This document shows, piece by piece, positions 45,657-57,035 of a stretch of DNA of 64,000 bases. A program made the translations under genes and the position numbers. The notes beneath the pieces are model-generated. The model was not told the DNA's origin. It ran no database searches and saw nothing but the letters and a program-made list of their open reading frames with translations. Source of the stretch: Adiantum capillus-veneris (Eukaryota > Streptophyta > Polypodiopsida > Polypodiales > Pteridaceae); assembly GCA_014529385.2 (NCBI GenBank), contig CM043956.1, forward strand, positions 66,700,281-66,764,280, read 5' to 3'. Numbering within the stretch: the stretch's first letter is position 1; each line of letters opens with the position of its first letter.

Positions 45657-46297
45657 TGATGGGCCATAGCTTCATAATTTAATTCAATATGGTATTAAAT
45701 AATCTCGTATAAGTCATTGTTCCCACTGCCTTGAGCTTTGGACAGGGATTATACTCCCCCAATGAGCGGTCACCTTTTCTTGGGCAGCTCTTTGACCTCG
45801 TCAATGAATGGCCTCACATCTTGAACGGCCATAATGGGCTTACATGTCCGCCATTGCTTAGCTCAACATTTATATCCAATAAGCTCCATATCTTGACCAA
45901 CAAGCATTGGTATGCACAAAACATGTCTCCAATATCCATTAATTAGCATGTATACTCGATCAAAACATAATTTTCTCCTCTGGCTGCATTTGGTGGTACA
46001 TAAAGCTCATCATATTTGGCAATCATACTCTAAAGAATGCCGCATTTGGCTTACTTATCAACTATGGCAATGTTGAGCATGATATCAAACTGTATTCACA
46101 CCCGACCTTTGAACACACTTCATCTGCATCTTTGGTCCTGTTTCCCACCGTGGAAGCGGAGCTACACGACAATGCCCATCATTCTAGGGCTATCCATTTT
46201 TTCATTGCACACTAAGTAATACACTCTCTATTGTGTGCCTTGAGCTTCCTTCGTCTTCTCCAAAAGCTGTGTGTGTTTTCTTGTAACTCTAATTCCA
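45657..46297 (+). repeat. Possible 5' LTR of the copia element
   Basis: Would run from TGATGGGCC to ..TTCCA, ending six bases before the primer site. The start is a guess (first suitable TG) and no 3' LTR was found to confirm it. Confidence 0.3.
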
Positions 46298-46302
46298 ATA
46301 AT

Positions 46303-46314
46303 TGGTATCAGAGC
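46303..46314 (+). other. Primer binding site, tRNA-iMet
   Basis: tggtatcagagc, exact match to the plant initiator-tRNA-Met primer site used by most Ty1/copia elements, 348 bp before the gag start. Confidence 0.85.
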
Positions 46315-46661
46315 AGGTTGCATCCTCCGAGGCTTAGTCATCAGTAGCTCCAGCAAACGCCTGTTCACTTTCTCCGCTTTCAGTGAGCTTTAGTGAGCAT
46401 TCGCACGTCGAAAAATAATTTGGGATAGCTCTAAGAGCTAAGTCTGGTCAGATTTCTGATTTGGGCTCATTTTGGCCTCTGTTTCCACTATAAGCAGTAC
46501 TGCACAGGCTATTTTGTCATTTCATGCAAAATTTTTATCAATGTAATTTTTTGCATAACAGGTCTCTTCCAGTCTTCTACGGTTTGTGCTATATGGCACG
46601 TGATGTTCCCGCTTTCTTTGTCCTCGTTTTGGGTAGTTTCACATCACGTGCAATATTTACC

Positions 46662-48290
46662 ATGGCTGATAACAACACATATGTGTTCAAGATGTTTGCT
46701 GATGAGGAAAGATTGGATGGGGACAATTACCCTATGTGGGCTTATATGATGCAACATGTTCTTGTGTCAAAGGGCGTTTGGGATATTGTGCAGGGCATTG
46801 ATATACGTAATGGTTCTGAGGATACAGGCAATGTTGAGGATATTGCAGGTCTTGTTGCTACAAGGATTGTTGTTGTTAGAGTTTTTTTGTCTACGATTGA
46901 GCAAGTTTGTTGGGATGTAAAAGATGTGCAGCCTCATGCATTAATTGTGTTGTCTGTGAAGCGCACTATGACTCCCCACATTCATTCAGAAATCTGCAAA
47001 ACAGGCTTGGAATACTTTGGCTAGTCTGTATGCAAGTCATAATGAGACAAAAATTGCATTCATGCGTAAAGACCTCGAGTCAAAGATTATGCATGAGGAA
47101 GATGACATGGACACTTTCCTTGCTGGTGTCAAGGATATCAATGAGCAACTTATTTTTGCAGGTGAAGTCTTTTTTGATAGCTTCCTTGTGCAGACTGTTC
47201 TTTATGCCTTGATAGATTCTTACCAGACTTTTGCTAGTACTTAGAGACTTATGACCCAAGGAAGTCCTGAAGTTCAAGTTTGATGCAAAATGCCTATTTC
47301 TATTGCAGTAGTCACTTTCCACAAAAACAGGACTAGATAGTGTGCAATTGAACATGCCTTTATTATAGCTTAAAGAAAAGGTGGTAACAGCAATGTAGCC
47401 ACTTCTCATGGTTCTTCTGTGAGTGGTAAATCACCTATTCCTAATTCTTCTGCTCGCAGTAATTCGTCTGGGAATTATGCTCAAAATACTGGTGATAATG
47501 CTAAAAAGAAGATGCATTTTCATTATTGTAAAGCTAATGATCACTTGATCAAGCAGTGTCCTAAGTTGAAGGCCAAAGAGGCTAAGAAGAAAGAGTGTGG
47601 TTCCACTAGAAATGAGCTATTATTGATTCTTCTATGAAAGGAGACCGTGATGCTGATGTTGATGCAGATAGGACTTTTAGTGCAGAGTGTACCTATAATC
47701 TTGTTGTACATGATGCATGCATGCCAGATGCTGCAGATTCATATGTGTGTTATTTTGACAATGGTGCTACAAAGCACATTACCTCACATCGTGATTTGTT
47801 CACCTCTCTTGAGTCTGTCCCTCATGGGAATACAGTTATTTGTGTCAAAATGCCTCTTATCCGGTTCACGGAGTTGGAAATATTGTGCTTACTGCTGCAA
47901 ATGGTAGTTCTTTCATATTTGTTGATGCATTGTATGTACCTAGGAGAAAGAAGAATGTTTTGTCTGTATCTGCACTTGCTAGACTTGGACTTGTACTCAA
48001 ATTTGTGGATGACAGATGTACAGTACGTGATCTTAGTTTCGGTGATGAAATTGTTGCATCTGGCATTTTATGTCGTGGGCTATATAAGATCACTTTATAT
48101 GACAAGTATGTGTTGAATTTTGCAAATGCAGTTGTGGACTCAAAGGCTATTTCATATGCAAAACTCTGGCATGCAGGTTTTGGACATCTAAATTTTACCA
48201 GTTTACTACATTTGGAGAAATTTGATCTGGTTGCTTCTTTTCTGCCTCTTGAAGCACCTGTCAAACATGTTTGTGAAGGTTGTTACCTTC
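46662..48290 (+). pseudogene. Ty1/copia gag-protease-preintegrase, truncated
   Basis: Starts MADNNTYVFKMFADEERLDG, with NYPMWAYMMQHVLVSKGVWD (copia-type gag). A frameshift near 46990-47020 leads to LASLYASHNETKIAFMRK and LAGVKDINEQL. Stops follow, then a zinc-knuckle remnant FHYCKANDHLIKQCP at about 47520 (first Cys changed to Phe). Protease at about 47735 reads YVCYFDNGATKHITS (DNGA where DSGA is usual). A second frameshift near 47835 leads to DALYVPRRKKNVLSVSALA, then the pre-integrase domain LWHAGFGHLNFTSLL and VCEGCYL. Homology stops at about 48290 where an unrelated repeat starts; integrase core, RT and RNase H are missing. Confidence 0.88.
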
Positions 48291-48291
48291 A

Positions 48292-48621
48292 TCTACTAAT
48301 ATCTCTCTCATCCTGGCTTCAATTGCCAATCTAAAAAAACCAACAGGATCCATAAATCAAGCACTACACATATGTAGCTCCAAACACACTTAGACTACTT
48401 GGCACCACATGCCCGATCCTTCTCGGTTATGTAATCATCTCCAACTTCAAAGCTCCATATCTTGCACATCGTGGCTGCGTTTGACGAGCCATCTAAACCT
48501 GCTCCTTCAGCACTTCAAGCTCTACATATGGAGGCAAAAAGACTCCACCTTGAACACCCTTCATCTGCCACCATAATTGGCTCTCTTTGGTGTCCTTTAG
48601 GTCTATAGAACCGCCTTATCC
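48292..48621. repeat. Second copy of the 43.56-kb repeat, fused to copia
   Basis: aatatctctctcatcctggcttc..ccaacaggatccataaatcaagcactac parallels 43559-43884 with moderate divergence. Its left border coincides with the end of copia homology, so one of the two inserted into or recombined with the other. Confidence 0.85.
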
Positions 48622-50111
48622 ATACACATCAACTGTTGCCTGTCTACCCAGGATCTTTGTAGCTGCTCCAACCCATTTTCAATATGCACCTGCTGATTTG
48701 CACATGCTTGTTTGTTCCATCTTCTATTGTCGACACACTTTGCCTGCACCAATATACTGACTTAGAGCATAATTTTGGCCTTCCAAAGGTCCTCTCATGA
48801 AATTGGGGCTATTCTCGTAGAACTTGACAACCACAAATGACTCTATACGGTGACTCTATTTTTTTTTTTGGCTCCTTAGCTCGATTAAATCTGCCTAACT
48901 TGAGTCCTCTACAATAACATTGAGACCAAGATTTTAGATGTCCCAATTGTGTCCATTCCACCTAGTTTGACACATTTAGTTGATCTACGTGAAAATTTTG
49001 AAGTTACTTGAGGTTTTGAATGCTTATGTCTCAAGAATTAAAAATCAATGTTTCCCATATGCAGTTTTGAATATTTGAAATGATCCAATAATTGTTGATT
49101 ACCAAAGCACTTCTACTTGCCACCTTGAGTCCTCAATGGAGAGGGTAAGATATGTATCACTTTCTAAAAATCACAAATACATCAAAACCATATTTTTATT
49201 TGTATACAATGATATGCTTGAAATGGCCATCTCAAAACACGTAAAACTTTCTATTATTTTATATACTCTCAAGTAGATTTTTTTACACATGAAACTTGCA
49301 ATTATCTTAGCACAATTGTGCAAAAGTCATGTAAAATTTTTAGGAGGTCTCTTCAAAAAAAATTTAGCTTGTAAAGTCAATTTTTTCAAATTATCAATCG
49401 CACTTTTATGACGATCCACTTGATGAGTATAGTTCTTGATCATAATGGATTCTAAATTACAAGGTTATATTTTCAAAAGACTCTCTAGCTAACATGTTTA
49501 AACATATCAAGAGGGTTTTCTTAAATACAAGGTGTGATGCAAGTAGCACTTAATCTAAAATTTTAAAAAAATATTGGCACCAAACTAGTGTTAAAACATT
49601 TGTTGTCACACTAAAGTATTAAAGAAATGCAACAATGAATTATTTAGATTACAATATATTCCAAAATATGAAAAATGATGGAGAGAAAAACACTTGGCAA
49701 CATCAAGTAAGAAATCGAAAAAAACAAAGTGAAATTAAAAAAATACCCAATACCCCTTTTTAAATAAAAAAAGAGAGATAAACAAACGTCAACACCCTCT
49801 TACAGGGACCTACAGGGAAGATTTTTATCCCTAGCTTGCCATGTGCCATCAATATGCAAGCTTTAGCCAGTGGTCCAGAGATGCACCCAAAATCCAACAC
49901 TTTACTGAAGACTACAAGCTAAACGATACAACAAAAGATGTCTATCAAAGACCCCATCGGCTAGAAGTCGTTGAACATCATGAGTAATTGTATATTGCAG
50001 CGTGGAACAGACTAAGTCTTCAGTCTTACGCGGGGTCTTGACTCCGAGGAAGTGAAGTGCCGTAGGGGGAGTGAATTGCCGTGGGAAGCAAGACATGTCT
50101 CTGAATGCAAT
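48622..50111. other. Noncoding stretch, AT-rich
   Basis: No gene-like frame. Strongly AT-rich from 48960 to 49800. Confidence 0.5.
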
Positions 50112-50118
50112 TATAAAT
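50112..50118 (+). promoter_or_regulatory. TATA box for the secreted-protein gene
   Basis: TATAAAT 64 bp upstream of the Met at 50176. Transcription about 30 bp downstream would start near 50145, leaving out the first in-frame Met at 50143 and favouring the second. Confidence 0.5.
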
Positions 50119-50175
50119 GGAGCGCCATAGGGAGTAGGATGGATGAAGAGCAGGCTGATAATCCTTTTGTTCAAT

Positions 50176-50916
50176 ATGGCTATGCAATTGCAGCTTATGT
50201 TTCTACTACTAGTATTAGTGCAGGGAGCCTATTCTCTGTCCATAACATGCACGATCAGCTCTACATCCTCCACCAGCCTGGCTACAAACGTTACCACCAC
50301 CAGCGGGTGGTTCTCCTGCTGCTCCACTCAAGAGCCCACCATCATTCTCGGCGGTTGCTCTGTGGATTCCACCTTTTCGCCTACCATCACCACCACTACC
50401 ACCACAGGCGCTGCTACTGAATCTACCTACTCTTGTTATTTTGTTGATACCTCAGAAAACAGCACGCCCGCCCACTTGCTTGAGGAAACCAGTGATTGTA
50501 GAGGGCTCGTCTCCATCGCCAGCACACCATCCTCCATCTCCATTGATGGCAACAACTCCTGCTCTCTCAACGCCACCGTCACTACTGATAACACCACGAA
50601 AGGGCTCCTCGACCTTCAATATGTCGAAGTTTTGCACTGTGTAAGCACTAATTCCACCATCGCTGGTGCGCAATCCCCTAAAGCCAGTACCCCGACGAGC
50701 TTCTGCTCTCTTGTGTCTACATTGAAGGACGGCCCTACTACCCTCCTTACATCGCAGGCTACCACCGATTGCACCACTGTTGTCAAAACTGCTTCTAGCT
50801 CCACCTCTAGTCTCGTTCAAAAGTCTTACGGCGTTTGCTTCCTCAACAGTACTATTACCCTTGTCAACACGACTCATAAGGAGGCTTTGCTTATGGCGGT
50901 AAGCTCTCCCTTTTAG
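50176..50916 (+). CDS. Secreted Ser/Thr-rich protein with regular cysteine repeats
   Basis: Frame is open from 50143; I favour the start at 50176 (MAMQLQLMFLLLVLVQGAYS), a clear signal peptide placed properly behind a TATA box. Numbering from 50143, cysteines fall at residues 36, 59, 60, 72, 98, 119, 140, 166, 188, 210 and 232, so from 98 on they come every 21-26 residues. Two half-units alternate: one starts C-[SYF]-[LF]-x-x-T (CSLNATVTTDNTTKGLL, CSLVSTLKDGPTTLL, CFLNSTITLVNTT), the other C-x3-[SV]-x-[TIA]. Several N-x-S/T sites suggest glycosylation in the secretory pathway. Family not recognised; an extracellular or wall protein is inferred. It could end by splicing at GCG/GTAAGC (50899). 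No transposon motif, no close repeat in the window. Confidence 0.6.
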   Translation: MAMQLQLMFLLLVLVQGAYSLSITCTISSTSSTSLATNVTTTSGWFSCCSTQEPTIILGGCSVDSTFSPTITTTTTTGAATESTYSCYFVDTSENSTPAHLLEETSDCRGLVSIASTPSSISIDGNNSCSLNATVTTDNTTKGLLDLQYVEVLHCVSTNSTIAGAQSPKASTPTSFCSLVSTLKDGPTTLLTSQATTDCTTVVKTASSSTSSLVQKSYGVCFLNSTITLVNTTHKEALLMAVSSPF

Positions 50917-51923
50917 CCAATAGATGTAGCCCATGAACTAGGGAGTGAAGTAGTATTACATGATTCACCACTAGTTCACCCCTAGTTCTCTAGGTTTATT
51001 GAATGGTCAAGATTGCCGTCTATCCCTGCTTGTACAAATCAATGTTCATATGCGCTAGTTCTAGTGGCTCCCTTCAATAAACATCTTCCTAAGTAACTTG
51101 GCGCTTCCTTTTTTTCTCTCTCTCTATCTCTAAGACGAACTTTTTCTCTCATGTATCCTTGGATCTTACCATGTATCTTAATGTTCATCTAGTGTTCCAT
51201 CCACTTTTATCTGGTCTTGAGAGCCTCCTCCTCACTTTGTTAGTAGTGGAATCTCTTTAATTTTATCAAAAAAATAATCTTTTGTTTGAATGCAATATCA
51301 AGAGGGGTTTTCAAGATCCTTTTTTTTAATTTATCAATTAATAAAAAGGGCCCATTTTCTTCATGAAGATATGTTAAGAAAGATGTTCTGTAATAGCCCA
51401 TGAATGTATGTTATATATGTGGTTTCTTAATTGTACATCTCCTTGAGCTGTGTATCCTATTTCATGCAAAAGAACACTCTATCGAGAATCGGAGAAACAT
51501 TGACTTTTCCATGTGGCTCTATACAACAAGATTAATCCAATGATCCACAATTTCTCACAACAAGCTTAAGTCAATGGTCCAAGAGCGTTTTAGGCATTCT
51601 CAAACACTAGTTTGGTAATATAAAAAGACATAAAATTGTCCTTTTTGGGCTTGGAAAAAATTCAATACTCCTTCTATATGTATGAAGTTTTAAGCATCTT
51701 TAAACGAGCTTGATGCTAAGAACCCATTCTACATTTAAAAAAATAATTATCATATTTATTTCTTGATTCCTAGGTAATGAAAAGCTTCCAAAGCCAATGT
51801 AGTGTTGCATTTGACTGAAAAAACATATTTTTATGATTAGCCCAATGCTACACCATATAGAGAATTTTTCATGAAGCCAATCTATTTTTCTCGTTAACTT
51901 GAATGGATTCCTAATGTAGGTAT
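50917..51923. other. 3' flank of the secreted-protein gene, then noncoding
   Basis: AATAAA at 51076-51081 is a plausible poly(A) signal. A (CT)-rich patch lies at 51113-51132. No further gene before the Tat LTR at 51924. Confidence 0.5.
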
Positions 51924-53537
51924 TGATAGACATTTTTTGGCTATCCCTACCTTTTCCATAGTGAGCTACCTCACCCTACCAAAATCACCTAAAAATCGTG
52001 GCTATCCCTATCTTTTCATTGTACGTAGGCGTGTGTGAGTTAGGGAACTTTTCCCGTATGTCCTTAAAAACCCTCACTTAGCTAGTCGTTGGGCTAGTTG
52101 AGCCAAAAAATAAATAAAAATAAAATCCAAAGTATATTATGACCCTTTGTTGTATAAGTATTTCATTGTAAATAGGGCCTAAATATAAGGATTTTATTAT
52201 AATTATTTTGGTATTTATTTAAATATTTTTATCTATGTGTGTATTATCTATTTAAGTATGGTATGTACATTTACTCACCATTACCATGATCTTTCTTACC
52301 TATGTATTCTATAAAAAATCATTTTATGCAAGCTTCTCTTATTTTTGGTGTGAATCCACTCCAGGGAAAAATTTCAAAAATACCTCTCACCATCAGTCAT
52401 TTCATCCCACTAAATTATTATTTCTTATAGGTATTATTTCTCAGCTCTTGTAAATAAATATACAACAATAAAAACAAATGAGGATCCTCCTCATTTGATT
52501 CCCTATATTTTCATATATATATATTTTTTATATATATAGCTAACACTTTTCTAGATTTCATGAATTGTTTATATATACTAACCTATTTTCTTCCATCATA
52601 TCCATTTATTTTATTTATGCATAATCCACAACCATGCATATTTTCAAACCCCTAAGAATCTATAAGATCAGGATCTCATGCAAGGAGGGTCTCACTCTTG
52701 GAGGATTATGCAAATTCAACAAAGGGGGCCACTAAAGACTTTTCTAGGAGAAACAACTGGCATTTTGGTAGGATTTTTAGCGTCCACCTCCATTCCAAAT
52801 TTGAGGCTGTGACCAAAATGAAAAATGTAGCTCACAAGCTGAATAATCACCTCAAATGTTTTCATAATTTTTTGAGCTGCCACAGGTGATCAGATATGAT
52901 ATTTTTTGTGGGAGCAAGTCTGTGGACACTTAATTTCTCACAAGTCACCTTAGTCTTCTCTCACCTCCATTCACTTCCACACACACTCACACGCACACAC
53001 TCATTCCTCTCCATCCCGCACTCAAACCTACACCTTCCATGGTTTCTCTCACCCTCTTCACCATTAACCTCCCCTCTTACTTCCATAGAGCTCTCCCGTA
53101 CGAGCTCTACATGTACTTACACCATCTCTATGCCTCTCTCTATTACCTCTAACCACAAATCCTTTTACCTCTTCTCTATATACATAAAATCCAACATATA
53201 AAACCATGATTAATCTCTACTAATTGAAAATTATTATCAACCATTTCATCATGGTGATTCAACCTTGGCGACGACAACGCAAGAAGAGAAGAAGAAGAGG
53301 ATCGACAGTCATTTTGAGAACCTATCCAAGTAAGTCGAAAACCTCTTCAAGCTTCACCATTGAAAGAATTTCCTCACTATATACAACCATCTTACTTCAA
53401 CCATCCACCTCATTCTGCCCATTGTAAATCTATTATTAACTTTTTAGTGATTAGTAACACTAACTACTAGCATACTAGCACAAAATAGCCATTGACCTAA
53501 CCATAAAAGACACGTCACGTCAAGACATGTGCATAGT

Positions 53538-53596
<59 letters not shown>

Positions 53597-54616
53597 TCCT
53601 TAAGACTCTACTTTCACCTTATCTACCATCAATAATGCTTTTTTTAAATCCACATCCATGACTCTAAGCAGACAAAGAAGGCCCGCAATGTTTTGATATT
53701 AAAAAGAAAACATAATCCTGATTTGTTAGCTTGTAAATTAGAATTTCCAATAATCTTAATGAGAGGTCTCCAACCTATCAATGAGCCCCTCTCATTCTTG
53801 TAAATCATCTCCAATATCTCACATAGCACCCCAACACTTTATTTGTGATGAGAGACTTAGGCATAGCAACCACTTTGTGAGCTTCACCTTTGGTGTGAGA
53901 GAAGCCTTCAAGCTACAAATTGCAAGTGAGAGTCTGAGTTTAAAATCTCAAAAAAACTATTGTATATGTTTCTCCATCATCAATAATTGAGGTTTGGTGC
54001 ATCAAAGGCGTGATTCGACGTTCAAAGCTTTGTCCTTCCATTTGTGCAATACAGCTTGGTGAATTCAAGGTGACTTGTGTATTTTAAGTTTCTATCATTT
54101 GATCTTGTTTCAGAAAGTGTTTTAGTGTGTTCTTCATTGCCAATTTTGTGTCCATTGTAATAGGGTATTGTGGTGAGAGGTCTCCCACACCCTAAGATAG
54201 TATGTGTGTGTTGGTAATGTTTAACATTCACTAAGCATTGAGTTAGCTTTGTATAAGCTCTACGATAACATCATAACAAACCATCTCCATTTGAAAGTAA
54301 CCACAAAGTATTACACATGAGTTCCATTCCTCTCTTTTTGCCCTTTGCTCTGACTCTCTCTTACGCCATTTGGTGTGTGTCTTTGTGTGAGATTTCTTAT
54401 GTGCGTTTTGTTGCACCTCCTCTTGGTTGTGACAAAATCTCTCTTACATCCTAGTTCACATTCCATAACTAGGTGGTGCCTCTATCTTGTTTGAATTTGG
54501 CTGTAAGTTTGTTGTTGTATTGTGCTTGTGGTTTCCCTAGCCCCAATTGAGCAGCACGAAAGCCTTGAGGAGTGTTTAGAGGTCTCCTCTCTTATTGCCC
54601 ACCCCAACCTACCTCA
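51924..54616 (+). repeat. 5' LTR of Tat element B (about 2.7 kb)
   Basis: TGATAGACATTTTTTGGC..CCTACCTCA. Contains a (CT)n tract at 53540-53595, an AT-rich tatatata run near 52500-52550, and two small ORFs (52896-53201, 53224-53427) mirrored in the other LTR at 61465-61740 and 61763-61969, without recognisable motifs. Confidence 0.9.
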
Positions 54617-54619
54617 ATT

Positions 54620-54640
54620 TTGGTTCTCCCACTGAGGAGG
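54620..54640 (+). other. Candidate primer binding site of Tat element B
   Basis: TTGGTTCTCCCACTGAGGAG just after the LTR end, matching element A's site at most positions. tRNA not assigned. Confidence 0.6.
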
Positions 54641-54705
54641 AACTTGTGTCGATTGTTGTTACATATTGTATGAATGCGTAGCTTTAGCATAATCAAGTAG
54701 ATTGC

Positions 54706-54936
54706 ATGAATCACGAGAATTTTTTTGATCCTTCCATTCCCATTTCAAGGCAAAAGCTACACATCATTATTAGTACTAAGTTGCAATTTCAATGTGTAAT
54801 TCGTAGAATTTTAGGTCCCCGTAGGTTGACTGAGATAAATGCTTCTGTAAATCCTTTTATTTTGCCTATCATTAGGTACGACCTTAGTTTGGATGTCTAT
54901 ATTTTTGTTTTGTTTCAAGCACTAGGGCATGCATAG
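54706..54936 (+). CDS. Pre-gag module, first copy in element B (76 aa)
   Basis: Middle and C-terminal parts resemble the module that follows: RRILGPRRLTEINASVNPF against VFMFGAQRVEKILASPNPV, and ILPIIRYDLSLDVYIF against ILPLVDYHRSFDVHIF. This makes a tandem pair. Open over its full length despite the decay of the rest of the element. Function unknown. Confidence 0.5.
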   Translation: MNHENFFDPSIPISRQKLHIIISTKLQFQCVIRRILGPRRLTEINASVNPFILPIIRYDLSLDVYIFVLFQALGHA

Positions 54937-54939
54937 ACC

Positions 54940-55164
54940 ATGGATAATGGCCAAGGAATAGAGGTTTTTCCCTTCCATTTCACTCCACACATTAGACTAA
55001 ATATTGCAATTAGCAAAAAGATCCATTTTCAACAACGTATGGTGTTCATGTTTGGTGCCCAAAGAGTAGAAAAAATTCTTGCATCACCAAACCCTGTCAT
55101 CTTGCCTCTTGTTGACTATCATAGATCATTTGATGTGCATATTTTTTTTTTGTTGTATAATTGA
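54940..55164 (+). CDS. Pre-gag module, second copy in element B (74 aa)
   Basis: Counterpart of 23142-23381 in element A: FPFHFTPHIRLNIAI, then FQQRMVFMFGAQRVEKIL and ILPLVDYHRSFDVHIF. Separated from the first copy by a single stop codon and a start in the same frame, so the two may once have been one protein. Function unknown. Confidence 0.55.
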   Translation: MDNGQGIEVFPFHFTPHIRLNIAISKKIHFQQRMVFMFGAQRVEKILASPNPVILPLVDYHRSFDVHIFFLLYN

Positions 55165-55239
55165 TTGCAATTTAGAAAACATTATTGTGTAAATTTTTTA
55201 AGAAAGAAAAAACGTGTTGTCACTTTGAATGGAGGTCCA

Positions 55240-56030
55240 ACGCTAAATGTCAAGATATCCTCTCTTTTTTGGAGAGCCTGGCGAGGATGCCAAGCTATTT
55301 CTAGCAAATTTCAAAATGGCTTGTTGCATAAAAATAGTGATAGGAGATGAGGAACGCTTATAAATGTTTGAGGTAGTTCTGACGAAGGGTGCTAGCACTT
55401 GGTTTGACTCTCTATCTCAAGAGGTTAAGGGAAACTATAACAAAGTTGTTGATCATTTCAAGTGATACTTCTTTGACCCCAAAACACTCAAAAGCTATGG
55501 CAAGATATTGTTTCTCACAAGCAAAAAGACTTAGATGACTACTATATGTATAAACAAGAGTTTCTACATCTTTGGGCTATAAGGGTGAGATATGTTGATA
55601 ACCCTGGTGATGGTGCAGATCTCCTAAAGAAGGAAAGGTTCATAGTTGGTCCCTTTCCCACACTCAAAATAAAAGTCCAGGCAAGTGCACCTGCTACCTT
55701 TGATGTAGTTAAAACTAGGGCTGTTGAGAAGTATAGAAAACTCAAGTGCCTAAGGGGAGAGGTTCCAATAGAGAGTCCTAGACCCAAGGAAAAATTACAA
55801 GCATCAACATCTAGAGATATTCTTGAGGTAACAGCTCAGGTGATTGAAAAGTTAGATGAATCCTTGAGTAGCTTGTCAATTCACCTTGCACAAGTTGTAG
55901 GTCCCAAGGGACAAACAAAGAAAGCAGAAGAGCGAGAGCCACGACCTAAGCGCCTTTTGCAATGTTGTAATTTCGAAGAGTCTGGAACTGGGATGTATAC
56001 CCCATGGGGAGCCACAGAGACCTAACTTAA
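55240..56030 (+). pseudogene. Tat gag remnant, element B
   Basis: 55265-55330 reads EPGEDAKLFLANFKMA, matching KPGEVAPDFLDNLEMA of element A. Later frames include the 55546-56025 stretch (DPKEKLQASTSRDILEV-like, then SLSSLSIHLAQVVGPKG against SLSINLVQGVRAP in A). The zinc knuckle is destroyed (CCNFEESGTGMYTPW). Several stops and frame changes. Confidence 0.8.
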
Positions 56031-56039
56031 ATTACCCAG

Positions 56040-56900
56040 TGATGAATGCAGGTGAAGAAAATAGTCAACAACCACGGCTTCTACAAAGGCCAAATCGAGG
56101 AGTGGAAGGAGTTTCACCTTTGCCAGATCCAAATGTGCATGTGGTAGGGATGACAAGTTCAAGTGAGATTGACATGGAAGTAAATGGCATTAAGCATGGC
56201 CGTGGAAAAGGTAAGGAGAAAGAAGGAGTCACATCACAAAGTGACCATTGGTCGAGAGAAGAAGGCAAAGGAGACCAAGGAAGCCAAGCGGACTCGATGT
56301 CATATCAACCTCCAAGACTTCCCCCTTGGACATGGTATGGCTCCATACAACTTGTTGGAAGACATGAGAGGTAAGGGCCTTGATATCTCATGGCCTCAGT
56401 TTCTTGCATTATTTCCAGAAGTTAGGAGGGATTTAACAAAGGCAGTTAGTAGTAGGAGAAAGGTAAAAGAGAGTGTGCTTGTTGTAAAAATTACACAACA
56501 TGAAATGAATGAGGACACCCATGCTAGACTGTTACATCAAAGGAAGGTTAGTTAGGAAGGGTCTATTGGATGGGGTGGCACAAATTTGCATCATGACAGA
56601 GGGACTCATGCAGAGACTAGGCATGCACATCCATGAGACACCTGAAATCAAAGTAAAAATGGCAAAAAATATCAAGGCTAGGTGCATAGGATTTGTATAA
56701 ATGTTTTTGTGGAAGCCTTTGGCATTGAGAAGATAGTGGATTTCTATGTTATATCTACCAAAGGAAATGGTTACCCATTTATCCTAAGAAGACCATGGTT
56801 AGGAGAGTGGAAAGTTAATTTGTAGGAATGACAATCATAAGAAGTTTGTCTTTGACATGAAGGAGCAACGCCAGGAGGAGCTCCATTAAGAACCATCTCA
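56040..56900 (+). pseudogene. Tat protease remnant, element B
   Basis: LLDGVAQICIMTEGLMQRLG at about 56560-56620 corresponds to VDGGAEICVMTEKLMHRLG in element A; the DGGA motif has become DGVA. ISTKGNGYPFILRRPWL near 56750 matches the LILGRPWL block. Frames are broken repeatedly. Confidence 0.82.
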
Positions 56901-57035
56901 AAGTGAGACAAAGGAAGACTAGACCATTAGCACTTCAAAAGAAGAAAGTCGTGGCAGCATTACTGAAGAGGAGTCTTCCATCAAAGTCATGGGGGTAGAC
57001 TTAAGCCAAACAACCAAGCGATCTCTTTTCTAGGT

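Noticed and set aside
45053-45659. Two overlapping frames of 83-111 aa
   Set aside because: GC-rich sequence open in several frames at once; Leu/Pro/Ser-rich translations without a domain. Likely LTR sequence.
50052-50934. Opposite-strand and other-frame ORFs over the secreted-protein gene
   Set aside because: The plus frame has the signal peptide, regular cysteines and correctly placed TATA/poly(A) signals; the others have none.
52896-53427. Small ORFs inside the element B LTRs
   Set aside because: Present in both LTRs because the LTRs are copies of each other; translations differ by frame changes and show no motif.
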